40,293 nucleotides of DNA from Candidatus Gastranaerophilales bacterium (lineage in GTDB: Bacteria > Cyanobacteriota > Vampirovibrionia > Gastranaerophilales > Gastranaerophilaceae), in NCBI GenBank assembly GCA_944322545.1, contig CALUPF010000037.1:1-40293 (forward strand), given 5' to 3'. The notes beneath the pieces were generated by a model. That model was given only the letters and a program-made list of their open reading frames with translations, made no database searches and was not told the DNA's origin. The translations under genes and the position numbers were made by a program. Shown here one piece after another: positions 8,118 to 16,159 of this stretch (position 1 is its first letter; each line of letters opens with the position of its first letter).

Positions 8118-9056
8118 ATGCCAAATTTATTAGACATAAAAGATAGAATCTCAAGTATTAAAAATACACAAAAAATTACAAGAGCAATGAAAATGGTTGC
8201 TGCTGCAAAGGTTAAAAAGTCAGAAAATAGAGTTAAGGCTTCTAGACCTTTTACAAAAGCGCTTGCTTCAGCTTTTGTGAAGGTTCTAGCTAGTTCTAAT
8301 GATGTTGTAACTTCAGGATTAAAAATTGAAAGAGCTATTGATAATTATCCTGCTTTAATGCAAAAACGTGATGTTAAAACAGCAGGTATATTAGTTGTTA
8401 CTTCAAATAAAGGTCTTGCTGGTGCATATAATGCTAACGTGGTTAGATTTACTATCAAAAAAGCTAAAGAATACAAACAAGCTGGTATTGATGTAAAACT
8501 TTTTGTTGTTGGCATGAAAGGTAATTCTGTTCTTAAAAGAAGAGCTGAAGCAGAAGGTTTTGAGATTATTAATAGTTATACGAAAATATCTCAAGAGCCT
8601 TCTTCTGCTAATGCTATTGTCATTGCAGAAGATATGGCGAAAGCATATGTTGATGGAGTGATTGATAGTATTGAAATTGTTACAACAAGATTTAAAAATA
8701 TGATGTCTTATCTTGTTGAAGATTGGAAGATTTTGCCAGTTGATGATGTTGCAGAAGCTTTAGGATCTAAAGATGACAGTCACAATGGAATTGACCCACT
8801 GATGATGTTTGAGCCTGACTCTCAAACAATTTTGCAAAAAATGGTTCCAATGTATATTACAAATATTATTTATCAAGCATTATTAGAGGCTGTGGCTAGT
8901 GAGTTGGCTGCTAGAATGACAGCGATGTCTTCTGCTACCAACAACGCAGATGAAATGATTAGAGTTCTTACGATTGATTATAACAAAGCTCGTCAGGCTG
9001 CAATTACTCAAGAAATTTCTGAGGTTGTGTCTGGAGCTGATGCTTTGAAAAACTAA
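8118..9056 (+). CDS. atpG: F-type ATP synthase subunit gamma
   Basis: The 312-residue rotor shaft. Family ends are clear: DIKDRISSIKNTQKITRAMK at the N terminus and ARQAAITQEISEVVSGA at the C terminus. Compared with E. coli gamma (287 residues) the extra length sits around residues 60-90. The stretch between FKNMMSY and FEPDS (about 35 residues) is close to E. coli length, so I see no room for the regulatory insertion found there in photosynthetic cyanobacteria and chloroplasts. Last gene of the operon; beta and epsilon do not follow. (In cyanobacterial naming this is atpC.). Confidence 0.95.
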   Translation: MPNLLDIKDRISSIKNTQKITRAMKMVAAAKVKKSENRVKASRPFTKALASAFVKVLASSNDVVTSGLKIERAIDNYPALMQKRDVKTAGILVVTSNKGLAGAYNANVVRFTIKKAKEYKQAGIDVKLFVVGMKGNSVLKRRAEAEGFEIINSYTKISQEPSSANAIVIAEDMAKAYVDGVIDSIEIVTTRFKNMMSYLVEDWKILPVDDVAEALGSKDDSHNGIDPLMMFEPDSQTILQKMVPMYITNIIYQALLEAVASELAARMTAMSSATNNADEMIRVLTIDYNKARQAAITQEISEVVSGADALKN

Positions 9057-9060
9057 CTGC

Positions 9061-9088
9061 TTGATAACAATGTGCTATTTGGTATAAA
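9061..9088 (+). promoter_or_regulatory. Putative promoter of the NfnA-like gene
   Basis: TTGATA (9061-9066), a 16-base spacer and TATAAA (9083-9088), beginning five bases after the atpG stop. It would make the flavoprotein/four-Cys pair an independent unit. Confidence 0.5.
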
Positions 9089-9119
9089 ATTACACTAGAC
9101 AATAAATAGGGATTAGAAT

Positions 9120-9968
9120 ATGGGTTATAAAATTTTAAGAAAAAAAGAGTTATGTGCAAATCAGTATGAATTAACTATTCATGCACCTTATATTACTAAA
9201 AATGCACAGGCGGGTCAGTTTATAATTTTAAGAGTTTCCGAAGACGGAGAAAGAGTTCCTCTTACAATTGCTGATTATGATAGAGAATCAGGTGAGTTAA
9301 CAATTGTTTTCATGGCCGTTGGTTATACAACAAAACAACTTGCAACTTTGGAAGTTGGTGATGAATTAGTTGATATCGTTGGTCCATTAGGACAACCTAC
9401 TCATATTGAAAATTATGGAACAGTAGTGTGCCTAGCAGGTGGTTATGGTGCTGCTCCATGTTATTTGATCGCAAAAGCATTTAAAGATGCAGGCAACAAA
9501 GTTTACATGATTATGGGTGCAAGAACAAAAGATTTAATCTTCTGGGAAGATAAGATGAAAAATGCTTGCACAGAGTTGTTCATTACAACTGATGATGGTT
9601 CATTGGGTACAAAAGGTTTTGTAACTGGTGTTATGGAAGATATCATGACTCGCGAAAAAGTTGATTATGCAATTGCTGTTGGTCCAATGCCTATGATGAG
9701 AGCTGTTGCTGAATTAACTAGAGGCAAGGGCATTAAAACAGAAGCAAGTATGAATCCAATTATGGTTGATGGTACTGGAATGTGCGGTGCATGCAGAGTT
9801 ACTGTAGGCGGAGAAGTTAAATTTGCTTGTGTTGATGGTCCTGATTTTGATGCTCATCAAATTGATTTTGATGAAGTTATCAACAGAACAAGAATTTACA
9901 AAGATTATGAGAAAAAACGTAGTGAGTCTTGTAATTTATACAAACAAGCAGAGGCACTTAAAAAATAA
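9120..9968 (+). CDS. NfnA/SudB-type FAD/NAD-binding [2Fe-2S] reductase subunit
   Basis: A 282-residue ferredoxin-NADP-reductase-fold protein. FAD binding: RVPLTI (45-50). NAD(P) binding: GGYGAAP (107-113). A C-terminal iron-sulfur segment carries D217, C222, C225 and C237; Asp plus three Cys is the [2Fe-2S] ligand set of NfnA-type subunits. PyrK, the main alternative, has a different Cys pattern. In NADH-dependent reduced ferredoxin:NADP oxidoreductase this subunit pairs with a GltD-like NfnB/SudA subunit that is normally the adjacent gene. Here no such gene follows; a 59-residue four-Cys protein does, 19 bases later. So it is either an orphan subunit or has a different partner. Confidence 0.85.
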   Translation: MGYKILRKKELCANQYELTIHAPYITKNAQAGQFIILRVSEDGERVPLTIADYDRESGELTIVFMAVGYTTKQLATLEVGDELVDIVGPLGQPTHIENYGTVVCLAGGYGAAPCYLIAKAFKDAGNKVYMIMGARTKDLIFWEDKMKNACTELFITTDDGSLGTKGFVTGVMEDIMTREKVDYAIAVGPMPMMRAVAELTRGKGIKTEASMNPIMVDGTGMCGACRVTVGGEVKFACVDGPDFDAHQIDFDEVINRTRIYKDYEKKRSESCNLYKQAEALKK

Positions 9969-9987
9969 CTAAAGGAGATTTTATATT

Positions 9988-10167
9988 ATGGCGTTAATAC
10001 CTATATGTCCGTTGATGAGTGCGGGTAATTCAATAGAAATAGTTTGTGCACAAGAGAAGTGTGCTTGGTATTTAAAAAATTACAAAACTTGTTCTGTATA
10101 TCTTTTGGCTCATAATGCGGCTTTAGATATTAAACAAAAACAATCTCAATTACAACAAAAAAAATAG
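9988..10167 (+). CDS. 59-residue four-cysteine protein
   Basis: A short gene in a tight two-gene unit with the NfnA-like reductase (19 bases apart) and with a strong ribosome binding site, AAAGGAGAT. Four cysteines: C7 (in PICPLMS), C20, C25 (CAQEKCAWYLK) and C36, then a lysine/glutamine-rich tail that runs into the terminator. The Cys spacing suggests a bound metal or iron-sulfur cluster. The tight linkage to a flavin/[2Fe-2S] reductase suggests an electron carrier or accessory subunit; that is inference. I recognise no named family. The stop codon is inside the terminator stem. Confidence 0.75.
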   Translation: MALIPICPLMSAGNSIEIVCAQEKCAWYLKNYKTCSVYLLAHNAALDIKQKQSQLQQKK

Positions 10168-10191
10168 CTGTTTAAACAGCTATTTTTTTTG
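10157..10191. terminator. Bidirectional terminator
   Basis: AAAATAGCTG (10161-10170) and its inverted copy form an almost perfect A/T-flanked stem around TTTA, with T-runs on both strands. It serves the four-Cys gene on the plus strand and the convergent gene ending at 10199. Confidence 0.85.
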
Positions 10192-10198
10192 TTTAGTC

Positions 10199-11281
10199 TT
10201 AAACTGGTTTTTTCAAAATTGCTTTGATTGTTTCAATATCTGCTTCTGTTAGTGTTGGTTTTTTAAGAATGTTTGTGAGTTTTTTATAATTTTCATTTGA
10301 GAATATATCTTGTTGAATAGATTCGTTTGTTTCATTTTTGTACTTTTGAAGTTTTTCATTTAATTTTGCGGCAACTGATGGATCGAGTTTTGTTTTTTCT
10401 CCGCCCTTATCTGATATATGATCTACTGGTACGTGTTTGTATTTTTGTATTTTCTTAGCTGTTTCTATTTCTTTATCAGTGTAGTCTTCTTTTCCGACTT
10501 CGTATATTGAATCTAATTTATCAGCATTTGCTTTGGCCATAACTTGTTCATCTTCATTAGTGCCGATTGATTCGTATAAAGTTTCAATACCTTTTATGTT
10601 AGCTTGTTTTTCTTGTTTTTGTTTTGTTTCTTCAGCTTTTGCTTTTTGTTGTTCCAAAATTTCATTTATTTGTTCTGTTCTTTGAGCATTTTCTTGTTGA
10701 GCTGCCAACATTATTGCTCCAATATTATTTCCATAGTTGCTTGTAGCACCTGTGAATGAGCTGTAGTTTAGAGAGCTTAACATTGTGCTTGTGTTAAGCA
10801 TTCCTGAGCTTAGTCCAGAAAAACCTCTTACTGCCCAATCGTTAGCAGTGTTATTGAATGCCCAAGCATTAGCGCCACCGCCAAATCCTGAAATCATTCC
10901 TAATACTCCGCTAATTCCGCTTAGAACTACTGTTGATATTTGGCCTAATTTACTCCAAAAACCACTTTTTTTAGTTTTGGGTTGGAATTGTTGCATATAT
11001 TGTTCTTGTTGTTGTTGATATTTTTCTTGCGCTGCTTTTCTTTCTTTATATCTAGAGTATTCTGTCATTTCAGCTTGTGTTGCACCATCACCTAATTGTG
11101 CAATTTGATATTTTATTTCAACAAAATCATCTGAAGATAAAGCATTACCTTTGCCTGATAGTTCTTTGCAAAGATCACTGCCATCATATTTTCCATTTCC
11201 GTTAGAATCGGTTATGGAATATGTACTACCGCCTTTAGTGACGGTCCAGCCAGATTCAGTTTTTTGAACTTGAATGCCCAT
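10199..11281 (-). CDS. Unrecognised protein with an EF-hand-like calcium loop
   Basis: 360 residues, no family recognised. Residues 25-36 (DSNGNGKYDGSD) fit the EF-hand loop pattern exactly: acidic/Asn at positions 1, 3, 5, 9 and 12 and Gly at position 6. A Gln-rich coiled coil (about 85-100) is followed by a glycine/serine-rich, partly hydrophobic middle (about 110-190), then a second Gln/Lys/Glu coiled coil (about 195-230) and a helical, lysine-rich C terminus. No signal peptide. GAGGAT precedes the ATG. A single calcium loop next to coiled coils suggests a structural or surface-associated protein, but the function is unknown. Confidence 0.75.
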   Translation of the reverse strand: MGIQVQKTESGWTVTKGGSTYSITDSNGNGKYDGSDLCKELSGKGNALSSDDFVEIKYQIAQLGDGATQAEMTEYSRYKERKAAQEKYQQQQEQYMQQFQPKTKKSGFWSKLGQISTVVLSGISGVLGMISGFGGGANAWAFNNTANDWAVRGFSGLSSGMLNTSTMLSSLNYSSFTGATSNYGNNIGAIMLAAQQENAQRTEQINEILEQQKAKAEETKQKQEKQANIKGIETLYESIGTNEDEQVMAKANADKLDSIYEVGKEDYTDKEIETAKKIQKYKHVPVDHISDKGGEKTKLDPSVAAKLNEKLQKYKNETNESIQQDIFSNENYKKLTNILKKPTLTEADIETIKAILKKPV

Positions 11282-11304
11282 ATTATCCTCAAATTTTTTG
11301 CTCT

Positions 11305-11333
11305 CTTGTATATATAAAGTATATATAAGTCAA
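11305..11333 (-). promoter_or_regulatory. Putative promoter of the EF-hand protein gene
   Basis: On the minus strand TTGACT (11333-11328), 17 bases, then TACAAG (11310-11305); TATACA, two bases nearer the -35 box, is an alternative -10. The start codon is at 11281. Confidence 0.45.
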
Positions 11334-11384
11334 AAAATTGCATGTTTTGAGGTTAATTATTAAGTTTTGTTAATAAAAGTTGAT

Positions 11385-12104
11385 TTATATTGGATTTTTT
11401 TTAGCTTGACCAGATTTTCTCGGATACAAGCTTGGGGTTTTTCCTATTTTTTTTATTATTATTAACTCTCTTTTATATTCTTCAAGCTTTGGAAGTTTGT
11501 ATTCAATTCTATCAATTATTTCTGCTTTTAGGACACTAAGTGCATTTTGAGCATTTTGTATTTCTTCATCCGCGTTTTTTGATTTGTATGCTACGAAGTA
11601 TCCGTTTTGTTTCAAAAATGGAATTGCATATTCAAGAAGTGTGTTTAATGGTGCAACAGCTCTTGAGGTTACAATATCAAAACTTGCTTTTTGTTTTAGT
11701 TCTAAATCTTCAACTCTTTTGCATATTGGATGTAGGTTCTGTAATCGTAGTTCTTTTTGTATTAGTTCAATAAATCCTATTTTTTTTGCTATTGAATCAA
11801 TTGGGTATATATCTATGTTCTCACAGGTTATTGCAATGGGTATTGATGGAAATCCTCCACCTGTTCCTATATCTAAAAGTTTTGTATTTTCGTTTGTTAT
11901 ATATCTATTTTTAAAAAGTGAAAAAGATAATGAGTCATATATATGTTTTTCAAAAAGGTGTATTTCATCATTTTTACTTATTAAATTTGTGTGGTTATTA
12001 TAGATTTTAAATAATTGTTCAAATGTGTCAATTTGTTGTTCATTTGTTTTTGAAATACTTATATCAAAATCTTTTTCCAATGTTTCTTTTTTTTCAATTT
12101 GCAT
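11385..12104 (-). CDS. rsmG: 16S rRNA (guanine-527-N7) methyltransferase
   Basis: RsmG (GidB) methylates G527 of 16S rRNA with S-adenosylmethionine. The 239-residue protein has the SAM-binding motif LLDIGTGGGFPSIPIAI (77-93) and the family segments 'HIYDSLS' and 'IVTSRAVAPLNTLLEYAIPFLK'. The C terminus ends with the expected PRKSGQAKKNP. The start overlaps the stop of the upstream P-loop/TPR gene by 11 bases, so the two are translationally coupled. Confidence 0.94.
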   Translation of the reverse strand: MQIEKKETLEKDFDISISKTNEQQIDTFEQLFKIYNNHTNLISKNDEIHLFEKHIYDSLSFSLFKNRYITNENTKLLDIGTGGGFPSIPIAITCENIDIYPIDSIAKKIGFIELIQKELRLQNLHPICKRVEDLELKQKASFDIVTSRAVAPLNTLLEYAIPFLKQNGYFVAYKSKNADEEIQNAQNALSVLKAEIIDRIEYKLPKLEEYKRELIIIKKIGKTPSLYPRKSGQAKKNPI

Positions 12105-14586
12105 TTTTATTAACTTCTCCAGATATTTTTTTATAAATATTAGGTTGTATTATTTTTTTTATATCATTAATTCTAAGTTCTATATTTTGGGCATTTACTT
12201 GTAATGTTGGGTCTTGTGAGATATTTTTCTGAGCAAGTAAATATGATTTTAGTGCTTTTTCTATTTCCTTCGTATTTAAATAATAGTCTCCTAGTTCTAT
12301 ATATGCATTAGTTATGTATATTTTTTCTTTAGTTCTTTTTGCTGCAGATAGTGATTTTAAAAGCCAATTAGAAACTTCATCAGGTTTATGTGTTTCATAG
12401 ACTTGCGCTATTTTTAAACATAAATAATATACACCTTCGTTGTTAGATTGTTCTAAATCTGCCTTTAATGCGTGTTTATAGTAGTCAGATGCTCTTTTTA
12501 TTTGTCCTTGTTCTTTCATTATTTCTGCAATATTAGTGTATGCAGAAGATAGTTGAATTGTTGGCTTAGTGCTATTGTGAATGCATTTTTGATAATAATC
12601 TAGTGCTGCTTCTGTTTGATTGTAATCATCCAAAATTAAAGCATATTTAAAGTATGCATCTGTATATATTTCTTTATTTTCTATTTCATCAGATAAACCA
12701 AATGATTTTTTATAATATTCAATAGCTTTTTCTGTGTTATTTACATCTTCTTCTATTTCTGCTAATGCTATGTAGCATCTAGCTATTATCGTTGGTGATG
12801 CTGAAGTCTGATTGTTTATGAAGCTTTCATATATAACTCTTGCATGGTTGATTTTGTACGTTTCTTTGTATATTTGAGCTATTTCTAGTTTTGTTTCATT
12901 AACTTTTTCTATGTTGTTTTGTGATGAGTATAAATCTGTTAGTTTATTTAACCAGTCAAGAGCATCAACTGTTTTATTTAGTTTTTTTGCACAAAATGCT
13001 AGTTTTTCGAGAATATATGTTAATTTTTCATTGTATTCATTATCTTCTTTTAAGTTTAGCGCGTTAATGTATAATCCATATGCGGCGTCAAAGCTATGCG
13101 CTGTTTCAAGACTTTTAGCGACAGATAAAATATCACAAAGTTTCTGCTGCTGTTTTTTTTGTATAGCTTCTTCTTCTTTTTGCATTAACGTTCGGTGCAT
13201 TTTATCACTAGCTATTTTTTCTTCTTTTTTCCTCATATCAATAGGGAAACTTAAAAGAGCCATTTCATCTTTTGTTAGTTCGTATTTTTCAAACTTTTGT
13301 TTTTTGTTTTTTATTGAATCAGGCATTTGTGGCCGTTTTTTATCTTGCTCTGAAGATATTTCTTCTTTATCAGTGTTCGTATTTTTTATATCCCAAGCTG
13401 TAATTGAGCTGTTCAAATAGCCCATCAATGACATATCCGTTTTATCTTGTTCGGCTTGTTTTTTTTCACTAAGAAAAGAAGAGTGATAAGAAATTTGGTT
13501 TCTCATTGTATTTCTAGAAATTAGAATCACTCTATTATTGGGTTTTAATGGTAATTGGTTTTCATAAAAATCTTTCCAGTATTTGTGAATTCTTGTTTTT
13601 TCAAAAACAGGAATTTGTTTAGAAAGGTAATTTTTTAAATAGCTTTTTAGGTAAATATAACCATATTCATTAGCTAGTAATCCTTTCTCTGTCATATAAA
13701 TGGCTTGTTCTGTTGTGAAAAAAGCATTATCTTTTAAAAAAGATAATGTTATTCCCTCATTAAATAAAGATAATGTCTGAAGTGATTTTTTTTTGTTTTC
13801 AGGAACAAATGTTATTAATTTTTGCATTATGAAATCTTCGTAGGTGATAGATTTTTTTTCATATTCTTCAATAAGAGCACTGAGACTTGTTTTTAGTGTA
13901 GATATAATATTAGATGTTGTGTATATGTAGTTAGGGTAGCCTTTTGTAATTTCATAAAAACGTTCAAGTGCCGAGTTTTCATTTTTTATATTGAGTTTTT
14001 CAAAGTATTCTTTTGTCTTTTCTTCTGTATAGGAGCTAATTTTTATGTGATATTTGTCTTTAAGGTCAAAATTATCAAATTTGTAATAGCTAGAAATTAG
14101 AACTATTTTAAATTTGTTCATTGTACTGAGGTGTTCAATAAAATTAAGAATCTCTTCTTTTTCCATTATATTTTTTTTATCAAATACATTTTCAAGAGAG
14201 TCTAGCAATATAACACATGGTTTGGCTATATGATTAAGATATGTATTTATTCTTTTTGACAAAGAATTTGTTTCTATTTTCGAAAAACTAACTTTTTTTT
14301 GTTGTGCAAATTTTTTTAAATCTTCAAAAAATGATAAGAATATATCATCTAATGTTGTTCCTTCGAAGAATTTAAATTTAAATATCAAGACTTCATCAGA
14401 AAAATATTTTGAAGCTTTATTGAACAAATCTGTTTTAAAAGATCCTGGGAAACCTTCAATTAAACAGTTCTGGAATTGTTGTGATTCAAAGAATTTTATC
14501 AAACTATCCAAATCTTTAGATTCAAAAGTTTGTGAATCTTTAATTTGTTCTATTTCAAAATTTTGCTGTAAGTAAGCGTATTCCAT
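12094..14586 (-). CDS. P-loop NTPase with C-terminal TPR repeats (STAND/AAA-like)
   Basis: 830 residues. The N-terminal third is an AAA/STAND-like ATPase: a P-loop variant GFPGSFKT (45-52), where Phe replaces the Gly before the Lys; Walker B VILLDSLE (125-132); and a sensor-like IVLISS (161-166). A helical region with a likely winged-helix-like segment follows (about 250-330), then a low-complexity Lys/Glu-rich linker (about 380-480) and about eight TPR repeats (490-800), for example 'AIEYYKKSFGL' and 'ALDYYQKCIHN'. This is the layout of STAND signalling ATPases, in which repeats sense and the NTPase switches. It overlaps rsmG by 11 bases. No Shine-Dalgarno is visible; an AT-rich -10-like TAATAT lies 6 bases before the ATG. 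No effector domain is recognised. Confidence 0.75.
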   Translation of the reverse strand: MEYAYLQQNFEIEQIKDSQTFESKDLDSLIKFFESQQFQNCLIEGFPGSFKTDLFNKASKYFSDEVLIFKFKFFEGTTLDDIFLSFFEDLKKFAQQKKVSFSKIETNSLSKRINTYLNHIAKPCVILLDSLENVFDKKNIMEKEEILNFIEHLSTMNKFKIVLISSYYKFDNFDLKDKYHIKISSYTEEKTKEYFEKLNIKNENSALERFYEITKGYPNYIYTTSNIISTLKTSLSALIEEYEKKSITYEDFIMQKLITFVPENKKKSLQTLSLFNEGITLSFLKDNAFFTTEQAIYMTEKGLLANEYGYIYLKSYLKNYLSKQIPVFEKTRIHKYWKDFYENQLPLKPNNRVILISRNTMRNQISYHSSFLSEKKQAEQDKTDMSLMGYLNSSITAWDIKNTNTDKEEISSEQDKKRPQMPDSIKNKKQKFEKYELTKDEMALLSFPIDMRKKEEKIASDKMHRTLMQKEEEAIQKKQQQKLCDILSVAKSLETAHSFDAAYGLYINALNLKEDNEYNEKLTYILEKLAFCAKKLNKTVDALDWLNKLTDLYSSQNNIEKVNETKLEIAQIYKETYKINHARVIYESFINNQTSASPTIIARCYIALAEIEEDVNNTEKAIEYYKKSFGLSDEIENKEIYTDAYFKYALILDDYNQTEAALDYYQKCIHNSTKPTIQLSSAYTNIAEIMKEQGQIKRASDYYKHALKADLEQSNNEGVYYLCLKIAQVYETHKPDEVSNWLLKSLSAAKRTKEKIYITNAYIELGDYYLNTKEIEKALKSYLLAQKNISQDPTLQVNAQNIELRINDIKKIIQPNIYKKISGEVNKNAN

Positions 14587-14680
14587 ATATTTATATTATC
14601 ATATATGCTGGTAATATAAAAATTTATATTAGTTTGATAAAATAAAATGCAAACAATAATAAAAAGAAAGGTGAGTTAAT

Positions 14681-15463
14681 ATGATAAGGGTTGGTGTAGT
14701 AGGTGCAATGGGTAAAATGGGTCAAGAGGTTGTAAAAGCCGTTTGTGATGACAAAGACCTAGAGCTTGTTTGTGCTGTTGATGTAAATGAAATAGATTCT
14801 GAAGTTTGTCCAAAAAGTGAAGTTAGAGTTATGGGTGATTTGAAGTCAGCAATATTAGCTCATAGACCTGATGTAATGGTTGATTTTACTCAGCCCAAAA
14901 ATGTATATGAAAATGCTATAATTTGTCTTGAAAATGGTGTTAGACCTGTAATTGGAACAACAGGGCTTTCTGATGCTCAAATTGAAGAGTTAAATGCTCT
15001 TTCTCAAGCTAAGGGGCTTGGATGTTTAATTGCTCCTAATTTTTCTACAGGTGCAATATTGATGATGATGTTTGCAAAGCAGGCTGCTAAGTATTTTGAT
15101 AATGCTGAAATTATTGAACTTCATCATAATCAAAAGAAAGATGCACCTTCTGGTACTGCGATAAAAACAGCTCTTATGATGTCAGAATCAGGAAAAATGA
15201 CTTTTGAATCAGGAAATTGTCCAGAAACAGAAACAATACAGGGTTCTAGAGGTGGAAAATCTTATTCTGATATACATATTCATTCAGTTAGAATGCCAGG
15301 ATATATTGCTTCACAAGAAGTTATTTTTGGTGCATCTGGTCAAATTATGACAATTCGTCATGATTCAATGGATAGGCAATGTTATATGGCTGGAGTGAAA
15401 TTAGCTATTAAATACATAGCTGAACATAATGACTTTATTTATGGTCTAGAAAAAATTATGTAA
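14681..15463 (+). CDS. dapB: 4-hydroxy-tetrahydrodipicolinate reductase
   Basis: DapB reduces the dihydrodipicolinate intermediate in lysine and diaminopimelate synthesis. 260 residues: nucleotide-binding VGAMGKMG (7-14), and the catalytic HHNQKKDAPSGTA (148-160) with H148 as general acid and K152. 'GTTGLS' and 'APNFSTGA' are also family marks. A good ribosome binding site (AAAGGTGAG) precedes the ATG. It is transcribed divergently from the P-loop/TPR gene and ends in its own terminator. Confidence 0.95.
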   Translation: MIRVGVVGAMGKMGQEVVKAVCDDKDLELVCAVDVNEIDSEVCPKSEVRVMGDLKSAILAHRPDVMVDFTQPKNVYENAIICLENGVRPVIGTTGLSDAQIEELNALSQAKGLGCLIAPNFSTGAILMMMFAKQAAKYFDNAEIIELHHNQKKDAPSGTAIKTALMMSESGKMTFESGNCPETETIQGSRGGKSYSDIHIHSVRMPGYIASQEVIFGASGQIMTIRHDSMDRQCYMAGVKLAIKYIAEHNDFIYGLEKIM

Positions 15464-15486
15464 TTATTTCATTTAAACTGTTTAAG

Positions 15487-15537
15487 TAAATCAATATGTT
15501 CTCACATTATTTATGGGAATGTATTGATTTATTTTTT
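15487..15537 (+). terminator. Rho-independent terminator after dapB
   Basis: TAAATCAATA (15487-15496) pairs with TATTGATTTA (15522-15531), with inner pairing TTC/GAA, followed by TTTTTT. Confidence 0.75.
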
Positions 15538-15560
15538 GTCAAATTAACTTTTATTATGTA

Positions 15561-15878
15561 TTATGCTCGAGTCATAGGAACAGCTTCAAAGTCTTCTGCT
15601 GATCTAAAATAAGTTTTTTCATGTACTCGATCTATGCTTTCTAAAACACCATATTTATACACAGGTGCATATAGATTATAAACATCAACTTTTACAATTG
15701 ATTCTGTATTTTTATTAGATTGGTAGGCTTCAACAAAAACGTCTTTTTCATATGGTGAGCCTGGGTCTTTTGCTAGAGCGCTGATTTTTTGTTTTGCTTT
15801 TGGAGTGCACAAAACCTCTGCACTCTTTGTGAAATACACACCCTTAAAACTTACGGGTGATACAGTATTTATCGGCAT
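15561..15878 (-). CDS. Unrecognised 105-residue protein with N-terminal SFKG signature
   Basis: Begins MPINTVSPVSFKG and continues as a mixed, soluble sequence with no membrane segment and no motif I recognise. The same kind of start (short polar segment, then SFK plus Gly or Ala) is seen in the unrelated 97-residue protein at 34268-34561, and I recall similar starts in other Gastranaerophilales proteins. GAAAGG is the ribosome binding site. An 11-pair inverted repeat (15901-15932) lies in its 5' leader. Downstream of tRNA-Gln on the same strand, so possibly cotranscribed with it. Confidence 0.7.
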   Translation of the reverse strand: MPINTVSPVSFKGVYFTKSAEVLCTPKAKQKISALAKDPGSPYEKDVFVEAYQSNKNTESIVKVDVYNLYAPVYKYGVLESIDRVHEKTYFRSAEDFEAVPMTRA

Positions 15879-15900
15879 AATCTATAACCTTTCGTTGTTA

Positions 15901-15932
15901 TTAATGTAATTTCCAGACAAGAATTACATTAA
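15901..15932. repeat. 11-pair perfect inverted repeat in a gene leader
   Basis: TTAATGTAATT (15901-15911) and AATTACATTAA (15922-15932) around a ten-base spacer. It lies 23 bases upstream of the start of the 105-residue gene. There is no T-run after it on either strand, so it is not an ordinary terminator; it could be an operator or an mRNA stem-loop. Confidence 0.6.
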
Positions 15933-15993
15933 AGCATAAAAGTGTTAATTTTTTTAGTTTGACTATAAAAAATTAAAGAAATCTTATTCTTAT

Positions 15994-16067
15994 TGGCTCT
16001 GGGACATGGATTCGAACCACGATTAGATGATCCAGAGTCACCTGTCCTGCCGTTAGACGATCCCAGA
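15994..16067 (-). tRNA. tRNA-Gln (anticodon CUG)
   Basis: A full cloverleaf of 74 nt with encoded CCA. The acceptor TCTGGGA pairs with TCCCAGA, discriminator G. The anticodon stem GGTGA/TCATC encloses loop CTCTGGA, giving anticodon CTG (16035-16033) for codon CAG. The T arm contains GGTTCGAATCC. CUG is the minor glutamine anticodon and is expected beside a UUG species elsewhere in an A/T-rich genome. Confidence 0.93.
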
Positions 16068-16081
16068 ATGTTTACAGCTAT

Positions 16082-16111
16082 ATTCTAGCACTTTGATTTC
16101 TCTAATATCAA
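16082..16111 (-). promoter_or_regulatory. tRNA-Gln promoter
   Basis: On the minus strand TTGATA (16111-16106), an 18-base spacer, and TAGAAT (16087-16082), placing transcription start a few bases before the tRNA 5' end. Confidence 0.55.
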
Positions 16112-16129
16112 TACTTTGTCAAAAGCACA

Positions 16130-16159
16130 AAAAGAGAAGCCTTAACGCCTTCTCTTTTA
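16130..16159 (-). terminator. Terminator-like hairpin, first copy of a repeated terminator cassette
   Basis: AGAGAAG pairs with CTTCTCT around a short loop, and on the minus strand it is followed by TTTTTGTGCTTTT. The loop and T-rich tail are almost the same as in the terminator after tRNA-Asn (18121-18150), including the shared 'TTTTTGTGCTTTT' tail, which suggests duplication of a tRNA-end block. Confidence 0.55.
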
